Origin: Xanthobacteraceae bacterium
GTDB taxonomy: Bacteria; Pseudomonadota; Alphaproteobacteria; Rhizobiales; Xanthobacteraceae
Reading direction: 5' to 3'
NCBI GenBank assembly: GCA_022841625.1
Contig: JALHRD010000012.1
Location: 62,001 to 126,000 of the forward strand
DNA length: 64,000 bases
Each line of letters starts with the position of its first letter. The stretch's first letter is position 1. Positions 28,112-37,350 of the stretch are shown piece after piece. A program made the translations under genes and the position numbers. The notes under the pieces are model-generated. The model was not told where the DNA came from. It searched no databases and worked only from the letters and a program-made list of their open reading frames with translations.

Positions 28112-28204
28112 CGTCATTCGGCGGTTTGAATGATTGGTTGTGCTGCGTGGGACTAGGTCGCGCCACATTGGCTTCGTCTGTGAATGGTAACCGGTCGCTG
28201 AGGC

Positions 28205-29521
28205 ATGCCTTCCATCGATACCACGATTACGCGGCTCCTGGCGCTGCATCCGAAGCTGATCGACCTCTCGCTCGATCGCATGTTGCGGTTGCTTGCCGCA
28301 CTCGGGCATCCGGAACGCAAGCTGCCGCCGGTCATTCACGTCGCTGGGACCAATGGCAAGGGCTCGACCATTGCTTTCATGCGCGCCATTCTTGAGGCGG
28401 CCGGCTTGCGCGTACATGTCTATACCTCGCCGCATCTGGTTCGGTTCAATGAGCGCTTTCGCATCGGTCAGGTGGGCGAAGGCGCGTTGGTTGCCGATGA
28501 TGACCTGCTGCGCGCATTGGAGGAATGCGAGCGGGCCAATGCCGGTCAGCCGATTACCGTGTTTGAGATCACGACTGCGGCGGGCATGCTTTTGTTTGCG
28601 CGCCATCCGGCCGACATCTTGCTCCTGGAGGTCGGGCTTGGGGGCCGGCTCGATGCAACAAACGTGGTCGCGCAGCCGCTCGCCACCGTCATCACGCCGA
28701 TCTCGTTCGATCATGCCGAGTATCTTGGCGACAGCATCGCCAAGATCGCAGCCGAGAAGGCTGGAGTATTGAAGCCAAATGTTCCGGCCATCGTTGCCGC
28801 GCAACCGCGGGATGCGTTGGTGGTCATTGAGCGCACCGCTGTGCGCATCGGTGCGCCGACGACGATCGCCGGAGAGGGGTGGACCGCGAGCGAGGAACGG
28901 GGTCGGCTGGTCTATCAAGACGAGGCCGGACTGCTTGATTTGCCGGCGCCGCGGCTGCCCGGAAGGCACCAATTCGAGAACGCTGGCGTTGCGATTGCGA
29001 CCTTGCGTGCATTGCCGGGGTTGGGCGTCAGGCCCAAAGATTTTGAAGCGATCGCCAGGACAGAGTGGCCGGCGCGCATGCAGCGGCTGTCGCAGGGGCG
29101 GCTGCCGGGCGTGCTGCCGGCAGGCAGCGAACTCTGGCTCGATGGCGGCCATAACGCCGATGGTGGTCGGGCGGTGGCTAATGCGCTCGCCGATCTTGAG
29201 GAGCGGGTGCCGCGTCCGCTGGTGCTGATCGTCGGGATGCTCGCCAGCAAGGATTCCGCTGCGTTTTTGCGAAATTTCTCCGGGCTGGCGCGCCGTCTAA
29301 TTGCTGTGCCAATTCCCGACCAGCCAAAATGCATGCCGGCAGCCGCGATTGCGGATCTGGCGCGTTCCGCCGATATCCCAGCGCAGAGTTGCGACGATCT
29401 CGCGCATGCGTTGACCACGGTCAACGCTCTTGCGCTCAACCCGCCGCCCCGGGTCATGATTACGGGATCACTCTATCTGGCCGGCGCGGTGCTTAATGCC
29501 AACGGTACGCCGCTGCGTTGA
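28205..29521 (+). CDS. folC: Bifunctional folylpolyglutamate / dihydrofolate synthase
   Basis: Adds glutamate to dihydropteroate and folates. 438 residues, Mur-ligase fold: P-loop VIHVAGTNGKGSTIAFMRAI, VYTSPHLVRFNERFRI, LLEVGLGGRLDATNVV, ITPISFDHAEYLGDS, and the C-terminal domain with LWLDGGHNADGGRAVANAL. The start is ATG 28205. It ends six bases from the convergent trxA stop, so the two share a terminator-free junction. Confidence 0.94.
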   Translation: MPSIDTTITRLLALHPKLIDLSLDRMLRLLAALGHPERKLPPVIHVAGTNGKGSTIAFMRAILEAAGLRVHVYTSPHLVRFNERFRIGQVGEGALVADDDLLRALEECERANAGQPITVFEITTAAGMLLFARHPADILLLEVGLGGRLDATNVVAQPLATVITPISFDHAEYLGDSIAKIAAEKAGVLKPNVPAIVAAQPRDALVVIERTAVRIGAPTTIAGEGWTASEERGRLVYQDEAGLLDLPAPRLPGRHQFENAGVAIATLRALPGLGVRPKDFEAIARTEWPARMQRLSQGRLPGVLPAGSELWLDGGHNADGGRAVANALADLEERVPRPLVLIVGMLASKDSAAFLRNFSGLARRLIAVPIPDQPKCMPAAAIADLARSADIPAQSCDDLAHALTTVNALALNPPPRVMITGSLYLAGAVLNANGTPLR

Positions 29522-29527
29522 ACGTCC

Positions 29528-29848
29528 TTAGACCGCCGCCGATATCCACTGCTCAAGTTTTTGCTTGGGCGCGGCGCCGATCTGGCGCGATGACATATCG
29601 CCGTTCTTGAAGATCAGCAGCGTCGGAATTGATTGGATATTATACTTTGCCGCAGTTTGCGGATTTTCGTCGACATTGAGTTTGACGATCTTGACCTTGT
29701 CGCCGAGCGAGCCGGCGATTTCTTCCAGAGCCGGCGCAATCATCCGGCAGGGGCCGCACCATTCCGCCCAGAAATCGACGACCACGGGGCCCGTGGCCTT
29801 CAACACCTCCGATTCGAAGGTGGCATCAGAAACCTTGCCGACGGACAT
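29528..29848 (-). CDS. trxA: Thioredoxin
   Basis: 106-residue cytosolic dithiol reductant with DFWAEWCGPCRMIAPALEE (WCGPC active site), VDENPQTAAKYNIQSIPTLL (cis-Pro) and FKNGD. ATG 29848 (MSVGKVSDATFE) has GAGG five bases upstream on the complement. It is the last gene of the minus-strand run beginning at tsaE-amgK; addA ends 85 bases upstream. Confidence 0.95.
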   Translation of the reverse strand: MSVGKVSDATFESEVLKATGPVVVDFWAEWCGPCRMIAPALEEIAGSLGDKVKIVKLNVDENPQTAAKYNIQSIPTLLIFKNGDMSSRQIGAAPKQKLEQWISAAV

Positions 29849-29933
29849 GGGTACCTCGTTTATGCTGGAGGGGGCGATTGAACGATTGTGGAGCGCGAAC
29901 CTATGAACGCCTCCTGAGTCCGTCAAGCCGGTT

Positions 29934-32900
29934 TCACGCAGAGCTGACCGCGATCAGCGCCGCATCCATGGCTGCGGCCGAAATCTCCATGAGATCAGGA
30001 ACTTCCGTCCAAATCAGCGCGGCGCGCACGGGTTTGCCGGGATAAAGTCGGGTGAGTACGGCGCGGTAAAGCGCGAGCTGCGCCACGTATCCGGCCGGTA
30101 CGGCGTCGTGCGTGCGGGGCGGCCCACGATTGGTCTTGTAGTCGGCAATGAGAATTATGTCCTGGGTCACGACCAGGCGGTCCACCACACCGGCGACGGA
30201 ATGGCTGCGCCCGCCGTAATCGACGCGACCGACGATTGGAACTTCGGCCGCGCTGCCGTCAGCGAACAGCGCGACGAAGTCCGGGTGCTCGATCACGCGA
30301 AGGGCCTTGCGCACGAGATCGTCGCTTTCGTCAGAGCCGAGATTCTGGTGTCGGCTTGCGAGAAAGCGCCGGGCGGCCTGCGCGCGCTGCCCCGGCGCTA
30401 CCCCGGGGAGTGATTGCAGCAGCCGGTGCATGACAACGCCGCGGGCCATCGCCTGCCGTCGCGCGGCGTCGTACGAGGGTGCGATTGGCCCGGTCTGGTC
30501 ATAGAGTTGCGATGGCGAGAGTGGCGCCGCCGGTGCTCCCGTGGACGGCGCAGCGCGGCTGAGCCAGGCCGGGCGCTCGGGAGCCGGCGCCGGCTCCGGT
30601 GCGGTGGTGAACGGTGACAACACTTCGGGTCCCGCCGGCGTCTTACGATAGCGCAGCACCGTTCCCTCGCCGAAATCGGCGGGTTCTTCGGTGCAGTGCT
30701 GCGCGAGCGCCTTAACGATCAGATCGTACCAGCAGCCCTCGTGGAGTTTTTTTTGTCCAACGGCGCCGCAAATCACCAGGCGATTGGCAGCGCGCGTCAT
30801 GGCGACATAGAGCAGCCGGCGGTATTCATCGACCGCATCGGCGCTGGCGGCCATGCGGGCGGCGTTGATGGGTTTGGTATCCTCGCGTTTGCTGGGCATC
30901 CAGATCAGCGGACGTGGCGCTCCCGGCACGGCCTCCTTCGACTGAAGCTCCAACAGGCGTGGCTGATGGTGAATCGGCCCCTGGGGGTCTGTCGTCGTGT
31001 CGGCAAGGATGACAATCGGTGCTTCCAATCCCTTAGCGCCGTGGACGGTCATCACCCGAACCTCGTCGCGTGCGATTTCCATGTCGCGCTTGATCTCGGC
31101 GGAAGCGGTGCGCATCCAGGCGACGAAGCCCTGCAATGAATGTGTTTCGCGGCTTTCGTAAATCAGAGCCAAATTGAGAAACTCATCGATTACGTCATTG
31201 GCTTCGGGTCCCAATCGCGCCAGGAATCGCTTTCGCGCTCGATCGGCGCCGAGCAGCTTGGCGTAAAACGCAAACGGCGTCAGTCGCTGCGCATCATGCG
31301 CGATTGCATCGAGGCGCGCAGCGATCTCTGGCCGGCGCTCCAACAGGGTCGAGCGTAAGTTGCCGGCACGATCCCATGCGAGCGCAAACAATTCATCTTC
31401 GGTCAAGCCAAAGAGCGGGCTTTTGAGTATGGTCGCGAGCGCAAGATCGTCCTCCGGCAGCAACACCGCATCGGCAAGCGCCAGGAGGTCCATCACCGCG
31501 ATATGCTCCGTCAGGACCAGCCGGTCGGCGCCCGCTACGTCGACGGCCTCATTCTTGAGCGCGCGGATAATCGCTTCAAACAGCGGTCCGCGCTGGCGCA
31601 CCAGGACGAGAATATCGCCCGGTCGCACCGCATGGCGCTCCGTGCCGGTGCCGACGGGTTCCCTGCGATCGATCCATCCGCGCACGGCCTTGGCGATCTG
31701 GCGCGCCAGCTTGACGCGCGGGCTCGTTGCCGCGGTCCTGTCGAATGGCGCATCCCATGGCTGGACCGGTTCGCGCTTTTCGGCTTCGATTAGCGGCCAG
31801 ACCTCGATAAAGCCCGGCGCGGCATCGGGTAGGGCAAGATGCGCGGAGATTCCACCCTGGTCTGCGGTGACGCTGTGGAACACCGATTGCTCCGCAAATA
31901 CGTGCTCCACGGCCGTCAGGACGCTGTCGTTTGAGCGGAATGAATATGCGAGCCGGACATCGCGCCAATCAATCGCGGCCGCTTTGAATTTTTGTCGAAA
32001 GCTACGCTGCTTCTCATCGAACGCGCGCGGATCGGCGCCCTGAAATGAGAAGATCGATTGCTTGTCGTCGCCGACCGCAAAAACCGATCGCCGGAGCGTC
32101 CCGCGCGCGCCCGCGCCGGCAGCAAACTCCGATACCAAATGTTCAATGATAGTCCATTGCTCCGGACTCGTATCCTGGGCTTCATCGATCAACAAATGAT
32201 CGATGCCGAGGTCCAGCTTGTAGTGGACCCACGCCGCGCTGACGCGGGTGAGGAGCGCGCGCGTCTTGGCGATGAGGTCGTCGTAGTCGAGAACGCCACG
32301 CGCTTCCTTCTCGATGCGATAGCGTTGAATTGCCGCATTGGCGAGCGTCAGCAGTGCGGCGGTCCGGGTGCGCGCGATGATCGCGCGCTGGCGCTCGAGC
32401 ATGGCGCAAACACGCTCTTGTTCATCGAGGAAACGCCTGCAAAGGACCGGATGGCTATCCCGCAGACCTTTAGTGACGATGCTTGCCTTTGGGGTTCCGG
32501 CGGCGGTGCAGAAAATCGACAGCAGCACCGCCTGTCGCTCCGTGTCGGCTGTGGACTGCAAGCGCGTCAACCGCTCGGCCTGTTCGCGATCGGTCTTGGA
32601 GCCCTGCGCGAGAATTGCGATCAGTGCCCGCCGCTCGGTCGGTGTAAGCAGCGCGTTGTCGAATAATTCACTTTTAACACGCTCAAGCGAATCGTCGGGC
32701 GCGATTCCGAGCGCCCGCGACAATTCTGCCAAGGCCGCATCGACGGTGCCGGCTTCCGCCACCCATGCGGCGATCGCGTCGCGCTGATGGATCGCCTCGG
32801 TAAGCGCGAGTTGGAATGCGAAATCGTCGGTCAGCGCAATAATGCTCGTCAGCGCGCGGCCTTCGGGGCTGTCCGGTTGCGCCGCCGCGGCAAGTAGGAC

Positions 32901-33395
32901 ATCGCGTCGGATGGCGTCCAACAGTTGCTTTTGCTGGGTCTCGTCGAGCACCTGGAAGCGCGCTGCGACGTCGGCCTCGAAGGGAAATTGCTGGAGTAGC
33001 TGGGTGCAGAAGGCGTGGATCGTCTGCACCTTCAGGCCACCTGGCGTCTCCAGCGCTTTCGCGAACAGCTTGCGCGCCTGGGCGAGGCGCTTGGAGTCGA
33101 CGCGCTGCACGCCGGTCTTGCGGATGTCTTGGGTAAGCGCGGCATCGTCAAGCGTGGTCCAGCCGGCGAGCCGTTCGAACACCCGATTGGCCATATTGGC
33201 GGCTGCTGCCTTGGTATAAGTGAGGCAGAGAATTTTCGCGGGGTCGGTCCCGTCGAGCAGCAAACGAATGACGCGTTGCGCCAGCACGTAGGTTTTGCCG
33301 GAACCGGCATTGGCCGAAACCCAGGCCGATGCCGCGGGGTCGGACGCCTGGTGCTGTACTGCCAGGACCGCATCGGGAATGACGCGCTCGTTCAT
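29934..33395 (-). CDS. addA: Double-strand break repair helicase-nuclease AddA
   Basis: UvrD/RecB-type helicase plus nuclease that, with AddB, resects double-strand breaks for RecA. 1153 residues: Walker A VSANAGSGKTYVLAQRV, GLKVQTIHAFCTQLLQQFPF, Walker B LLIDEAQDTSPEQW, VAVGDDKQSIFSFQGAD, RVMTVHGAKGLEAPIVIL, and a C-terminal RecB-nuclease core IILIADYKTNRGP (DYKT). ATG 33395 (MNERVIPDAVL) overlaps the addB stop by four bases, so translation is coupled. Chi-type hotspot recognition in this lineage is not inferable here. Confidence 0.94.
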   Translation of the reverse strand: MNERVIPDAVLAVQHQASDPAASAWVSANAGSGKTYVLAQRVIRLLLDGTDPAKILCLTYTKAAAANMANRVFERLAGWTTLDDAALTQDIRKTGVQRVDSKRLAQARKLFAKALETPGGLKVQTIHAFCTQLLQQFPFEADVAARFQVLDETQQKQLLDAIRRDVLLAAAAQPDSPEGRALTSIIALTDDFAFQLALTEAIHQRDAIAAWVAEAGTVDAALAELSRALGIAPDDSLERVKSELFDNALLTPTERRALIAILAQGSKTDREQAERLTRLQSTADTERQAVLLSIFCTAAGTPKASIVTKGLRDSHPVLCRRFLDEQERVCAMLERQRAIIARTRTAALLTLANAAIQRYRIEKEARGVLDYDDLIAKTRALLTRVSAAWVHYKLDLGIDHLLIDEAQDTSPEQWTIIEHLVSEFAAGAGARGTLRRSVFAVGDDKQSIFSFQGADPRAFDEKQRSFRQKFKAAAIDWRDVRLAYSFRSNDSVLTAVEHVFAEQSVFHSVTADQGGISAHLALPDAAPGFIEVWPLIEAEKREPVQPWDAPFDRTAATSPRVKLARQIAKAVRGWIDRREPVGTGTERHAVRPGDILVLVRQRGPLFEAIIRALKNEAVDVAGADRLVLTEHIAVMDLLALADAVLLPEDDLALATILKSPLFGLTEDELFALAWDRAGNLRSTLLERRPEIAARLDAIAHDAQRLTPFAFYAKLLGADRARKRFLARLGPEANDVIDEFLNLALIYESRETHSLQGFVAWMRTASAEIKRDMEIARDEVRVMTVHGAKGLEAPIVILADTTTDPQGPIHHQPRLLELQSKEAVPGAPRPLIWMPSKREDTKPINAARMAASADAVDEYRRLLYVAMTRAANRLVICGAVGQKKLHEGCWYDLIVKALAQHCTEEPADFGEGTVLRYRKTPAGPEVLSPFTTAPEPAPAPERPAWLSRAAPSTGAPAAPLSPSQLYDQTGPIAPSYDAARRQAMARGVVMHRLLQSLPGVAPGQRAQAARRFLASRHQNLGSDESDDLVRKALRVIEHPDFVALFADGSAAEVPIVGRVDYGGRSHSVAGVVDRLVVTQDIILIADYKTNRGPPRTHDAVPAGYVAQLALYRAVLTRLYPGKPVRAALIWTEVPDLMEISAAAMDAALIAVSSA

Positions 33396-36300
33396 TCCGT
33401 ATCCCCGCCGTCCTCGTCCGCGCCGCCGGTTAGCGACCATTCCCGGACGCGTGCGAGATGATCGTAGTCGCCGCCGCCGCGCCGCAGGAACATCGGGCGC
33501 TCCTTCGAAAGATAGCCGACAGATTCGTCGTCGAAGCGCGTCACGAGCCTGGTGAGTTGGCACAGGGCTTCGTCCGCGGCCATGTCAGGTGTGCCGTCGT
33601 CGAACTTGATCGACCGGGCGGTGCCTGGCGGCTCGCCGCCGCGGAGCGCCACATACAGAAACTCCGCAATCGATGCGCCCTTTGGAATCCCGGCGAATTG
33701 TCCGGCGCGCAGGATCGCACCTTCGAGCGGGAGTTGCGGCGTGAGGCCGGACGATACCTGCCGGTCGGTTGGTGGCCGACCGGTCTTGTAGTCAAGAATG
33801 GCATAACGGCCATCGCGCAGATGTTCGATGCGGTCAGCGCGGGCGCGCAATGTGAAGCTGCGCGCGCCAATGGGAATGTCCAGGCGCGCACCGATCTCCG
33901 CGTCAATGGCGGCGAGGTTGGCGCGTCTTTGTGCGTCGAATTTGGCAAACCAGTGCGCAATGCGCCGGTAGCGCGGCCACCAGAACGCTTTCGCCTCCGG
34001 AAAATCCTCAAGTGTGGCGAATGCCTTCTCTCCGAGCCTGATCAGTTCGTCGGCGGCGTCTTTGGGCGGGGCGGCCTTGAACAGGGACGTGAATCCTGCG
34101 ATGGCGTTGTGGATCACGATCCCGCGGTCGCGGGCGCCCGGCGGGGTGTCGACCATATCGAGCGGCTGAACGCGCAAAATGTGCCGCGCGTAGATCGAAT
34201 AGGGATCGCGCAGCCAGGTCTCGATATCGGTGACGGACAGTGCGGTTGGTCGTGCATCGCGCATTGGCTTCGGTTCGGGTCGCGCTATCGGGTTCGGCGG
34301 TGCGGCCGGTCGGTCGAGCGCACGGGCCCAGCCGAGATAGGTTTCTCCACGCTTGCGCGCGGCGTCCCAGCGCGCGGGGCCGGCGACCGCTGCCAGCCGT
34401 TGGATGAAGCGCGACGGCACCGTTGGCGCTCCGGAAAGCTTCGTTGGATAGGAGAGCATGACTTCGTTCGCGCCAAGCATCTGCGCGAAGTCATGGGCCG
34501 AGAGTGAAATCCGGCGCTCCGGAAGGTCGAGGCCGAGATCACGGCGCATCGGTCGGCTGAGCCAGGGGTCGCTGCGCGTTTCCGGCGGCCAGATGCTCTC
34601 GACCAAGCCGCCAAGCACCACGCGATCGATGGTTTGAAGGCGCGCTTCGAGCAATCCGTAGATGCGTATTCTTACGCCGGGTCGGTCCGGTCGGCGGACC
34701 GATCGCTCGGCAATGATCGCGCGGAACAGTTCGGGATAGTCGGAGGCGGCGACGGCATCCGCGTCGCGTGCATTGTCGGCGATATCATTGAACGCCTGAT
34801 CGAGTGCGCTGCCATCGGAACCAGTGAAAGCGATCCCGCCGACGATACCCTCGGTGGACAGCGAGTCGATCACGCTGCGATGCGCGGCCGCAAGTACGGC
34901 CAGCGGCTGGCGGGTTTTCGCAAACGATTCAAGCGGCGCAAGCGCGGCGGCTATGCTTTCGACCAAGTCGGTGGCGCGTTGCAGTTGATCGGGCGTTAGC
35001 CGCGCGCGCGGATCGGCACGATGCAGATTCGAAAAATTATGACGAAATGTTTTGAGCGCGCGTGTGAGGCCGACGGTTCCAGGCTTCGGGCGCGGACCGC
35101 GCAGCACGGCCTGTTCGAGCACCGCAATGGCCTGCGTATGCACACCGGCCGGCGCTGCAAGCCGGAGCAGTGCGTGTTTGAGCAGCGCAAGCAGCGTGTT
35201 CGGCGCAAGGCCCGCGAGTGCCGCCTCGGCGGTAAGCCGCGCGAAAATGCCAGCTGGGGCGTCGACCAGCGAATCGCCGGCGGAGTCGTCGACCGTGACG
35301 TCCCAGCGCTCCAGCGCCGCCAACACGCGGCGCGCGAGAGCGCGATCCGGTGTGACCAGTGCCGCGGTCCTGCCATCGACTTCAAGGACCTCACGGAGCG
35401 CGACAGCAATCGCCAGCGCCTCTTCTTCCGCATTCGCGGCGGCAAGGACCACAACCTGGCTCAATGCCGAGTCGATTGGGAGTCGGCGATGCGCGAGGTC
35501 TCGCCATTGGTCGGTCCTTCCAGCGGGACGCATCACTTCCGACACGACGGACTCTCGGCCGTGCGCGGCCGGCTCCGCGATCGCGCGCACCTCGGTGCGG
35601 GCGATGCCGATATGACGGAGCAGCGCCTGCATGGAAAATTGCGGGTGGCCAATCGCCGGCGCAATCGTCTCACGGCCTTGTGGGTCGCGCTGGCCGGCGA
35701 TTTCGTCCCAGGACGCTTCGTCGAGATCGACATCGAGGCCAGGCAGCACCACGGCACCATGCGGAAGCTTGGCGATGGTCGCGATCAGGGCGGCGGTTGC
35801 CGGCATTGAGCCTGTTGAGCCCGCGGCAATCACCGGGCCGCCGGTACTGGCCGCCAGCCGCTTGGCTTCGGCGGCAATCAGGAGGTCGCGCCGTTCGGCG
35901 GGTTCGATTCGGCCGCGCTCTGCGAGGATCTTCGGCCAAGCCTCGCGCACGATTTCGTTCAGAAATCGTAACGTAAGCTGCCAATAGGCGTCGTGCTCAT
36001 CGGGTACGAGCGTGTCAAGCCGATCCCAGGACACTTGGCGCGTGGTCATGTCGTCCATCAGGCGCGCCAGCGCATCGGCAAGCGCCAGTGCCGATGCCGG
36101 GTTATTCGCAACCAGAGGCGCATTTCCGTCCCGGTGAATCGCTTCGGAGGCTGCCCATTTGCTGACGAGCTGCGCCAGCAAGAGGCGGCGCTCGAGCCCG
36201 CCCAGCGCGTCCTTGCATTCGATCGCGGCAGGATTGGCGAGGTCTGCGAAGACCAGTTCATCCTCGTCGATATCGCCAAGTGGTACGATGCGTGGCAGGA

Positions 36301-36511
36301 TTGCGGCATTGGTTCCGGTCACGGCGAGAAAGCTATCGCGGGCGAGCCGGCAGGCGCGGCGTGTCGGCAGATAGAGCGTGGCGGATGCGAGCGCCAACGG
36401 GTCGTCGCGGTCGCGAAAGCCATCGATCAACGCCCCGTTGCGGAGCGCAGCGATCAACGTCGGCACGAATGGCGCCGATGCGGGAATGGTGAAGACGCGA
36501 GGCGTGATCAT
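33392..36511 (-). CDS. addB: Double-strand break repair protein AddB (alphaproteobacterial type)
   Basis: Partner subunit of AddA, about 1039 residues. The N-terminal pseudo-helicase begins MITPRVFTIPASAPF and has LYLPTRRACRLARDSFL where Bacillus AddB has a Walker A site, so ATP binding here is doubtful, as in other alphaproteobacterial AddB. The C-terminal nuclease core RYAILDYKTGRPPTDRQ is intact, preceded by an exonuclease-like SVTDIETWLRDPYSIYAR segment. An alternative GTG start at 36553 would add 14 residues; ATG 36511 fits the family better, though neither has a strong ribosome site. Confidence 0.92.
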   Translation of the reverse strand: MITPRVFTIPASAPFVPTLIAALRNGALIDGFRDRDDPLALASATLYLPTRRACRLARDSFLAVTGTNAAILPRIVPLGDIDEDELVFADLANPAAIECKDALGGLERRLLLAQLVSKWAASEAIHRDGNAPLVANNPASALALADALARLMDDMTTRQVSWDRLDTLVPDEHDAYWQLTLRFLNEIVREAWPKILAERGRIEPAERRDLLIAAEAKRLAASTGGPVIAAGSTGSMPATAALIATIAKLPHGAVVLPGLDVDLDEASWDEIAGQRDPQGRETIAPAIGHPQFSMQALLRHIGIARTEVRAIAEPAAHGRESVVSEVMRPAGRTDQWRDLAHRRLPIDSALSQVVVLAAANAEEEALAIAVALREVLEVDGRTAALVTPDRALARRVLAALERWDVTVDDSAGDSLVDAPAGIFARLTAEAALAGLAPNTLLALLKHALLRLAAPAGVHTQAIAVLEQAVLRGPRPKPGTVGLTRALKTFRHNFSNLHRADPRARLTPDQLQRATDLVESIAAALAPLESFAKTRQPLAVLAAAHRSVIDSLSTEGIVGGIAFTGSDGSALDQAFNDIADNARDADAVAASDYPELFRAIIAERSVRRPDRPGVRIRIYGLLEARLQTIDRVVLGGLVESIWPPETRSDPWLSRPMRRDLGLDLPERRISLSAHDFAQMLGANEVMLSYPTKLSGAPTVPSRFIQRLAAVAGPARWDAARKRGETYLGWARALDRPAAPPNPIARPEPKPMRDARPTALSVTDIETWLRDPYSIYARHILRVQPLDMVDTPPGARDRGIVIHNAIAGFTSLFKAAPPKDAADELIRLGEKAFATLEDFPEAKAFWWPRYRRIAHWFAKFDAQRRANLAAIDAEIGARLDIPIGARSFTLRARADRIEHLRDGRYAILDYKTGRPPTDRQVSSGLTPQLPLEGAILRAGQFAGIPKGASIAEFLYVALRGGEPPGTARSIKFDDGTPDMAADEALCQLTRLVTRFDDESVGYLSKERPMFLRRGGGDYDHLARVREWSLTGGADEDGGDTE

Positions 36512-36562
36512 GATGGCGACGACCGGATCATCGGACTTCGCGGATCGCGGCACAATGCCAAA

Positions 36563-37315
36563 TTACGTCACGTTTGCGGTCAGTATGGCATCGGCGGCGG
36601 CGACGGCGTCGGGGGTGCCGACATGCATCCAGGTGCCTTCGAGACGCAATCCGTGTAGTCGGCCGCGGGCAGCGGCGCGGTCGAACAGCGGTGACATTGA
36701 CGATGGTCCAGGCGCAATACCGGCAAAGAACGCTGGCACCAGGATCGCGGTGCCGGCATAGACGAAAGGCACCACATCGCGCTCGCCGCGCCGCTTCAAT
36801 TGCCCGTCGGCTGCCATCGAAAAATCACCACGGCCGGAATAGCCGGTGGCGGTCGCGGTTGGCGCCATCAGGAGCAGCGCGTCCATGCGCGCCGGATCAA
36901 AGGCTGCGGCGAGGCGGGAGAAATTGGGCCTCACGCCGTCGATCCAGATGGTGTCGGAATTGACCAAGAAGAATGGCCCGCCGCCGAGCTGCGGCATGGC
37001 CTTGATCGGGCCGCCACCGGTCCCGAGCAATTCGGCGCGTTCATCGGAAATCACGATGCGCGGGGTCTTGCGTCCAGCCAAATGGTGCTCGATCTGGTCG
37101 GCAAGGTAATGCACGTTCACCACCGCGCGCGTCACGCCAGCCACAGCCAGCCGATCGAGAACATGATCGATCAGAGGCTTGCCACCAACTTTGACCAGCG
37201 GCTTGGGATATTGGTCATCGTAAGCCCGCATGCGTGTGCCGAGTCCGGCCGCCATTACCATTGCTACAGCGGGTCTTGCGTCACCCAGAGCGGCTTTGCG
37301 GTCTTGCTTCGGCAT
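36563..37315 (-). CDS. murU: Nucleotidyltransferase, probable N-acetylmuramate-1-phosphate uridylyltransferase MurU
   Basis: Sugar-1-phosphate nucleotidyltransferase of 250 residues: VAMVMAAGLGTRMRAYDDQY with PKPLVKVGGKPLIDHVLDRL (nucleotide signature), ELLGTGGGPIKAMPQL, FFLVNSDTIW (metal-binding Asp) and GTWMHVGTPDAV. With the AmgK kinase encoded just upstream it matches the MurNAc salvage route that regenerates UDP-MurNAc and bypasses MurA (fosfomycin target). ATG 37315 has GGAA upstream; a GTG at 37354 overlapping the tsaE-amgK stop is the alternative start. Annotated elsewhere also as mannose-1-phosphate guanylyltransferase-like. Confidence 0.82.
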   Translation of the reverse strand: MPKQDRKAALGDARPAVAMVMAAGLGTRMRAYDDQYPKPLVKVGGKPLIDHVLDRLAVAGVTRAVVNVHYLADQIEHHLAGRKTPRIVISDERAELLGTGGGPIKAMPQLGGGPFFLVNSDTIWIDGVRPNFSRLAAAFDPARMDALLLMAPTATATGYSGRGDFSMAADGQLKRRGERDVVPFVYAGTAILVPAFFAGIAPGPSSMSPLFDRAAARGRLHGLRLEGTWMHVGTPDAVAAADAILTANVT

Positions 37316-37350
37316 CGGCGGTTCCAAAATCGCCCAATCGGTGCGGCCGA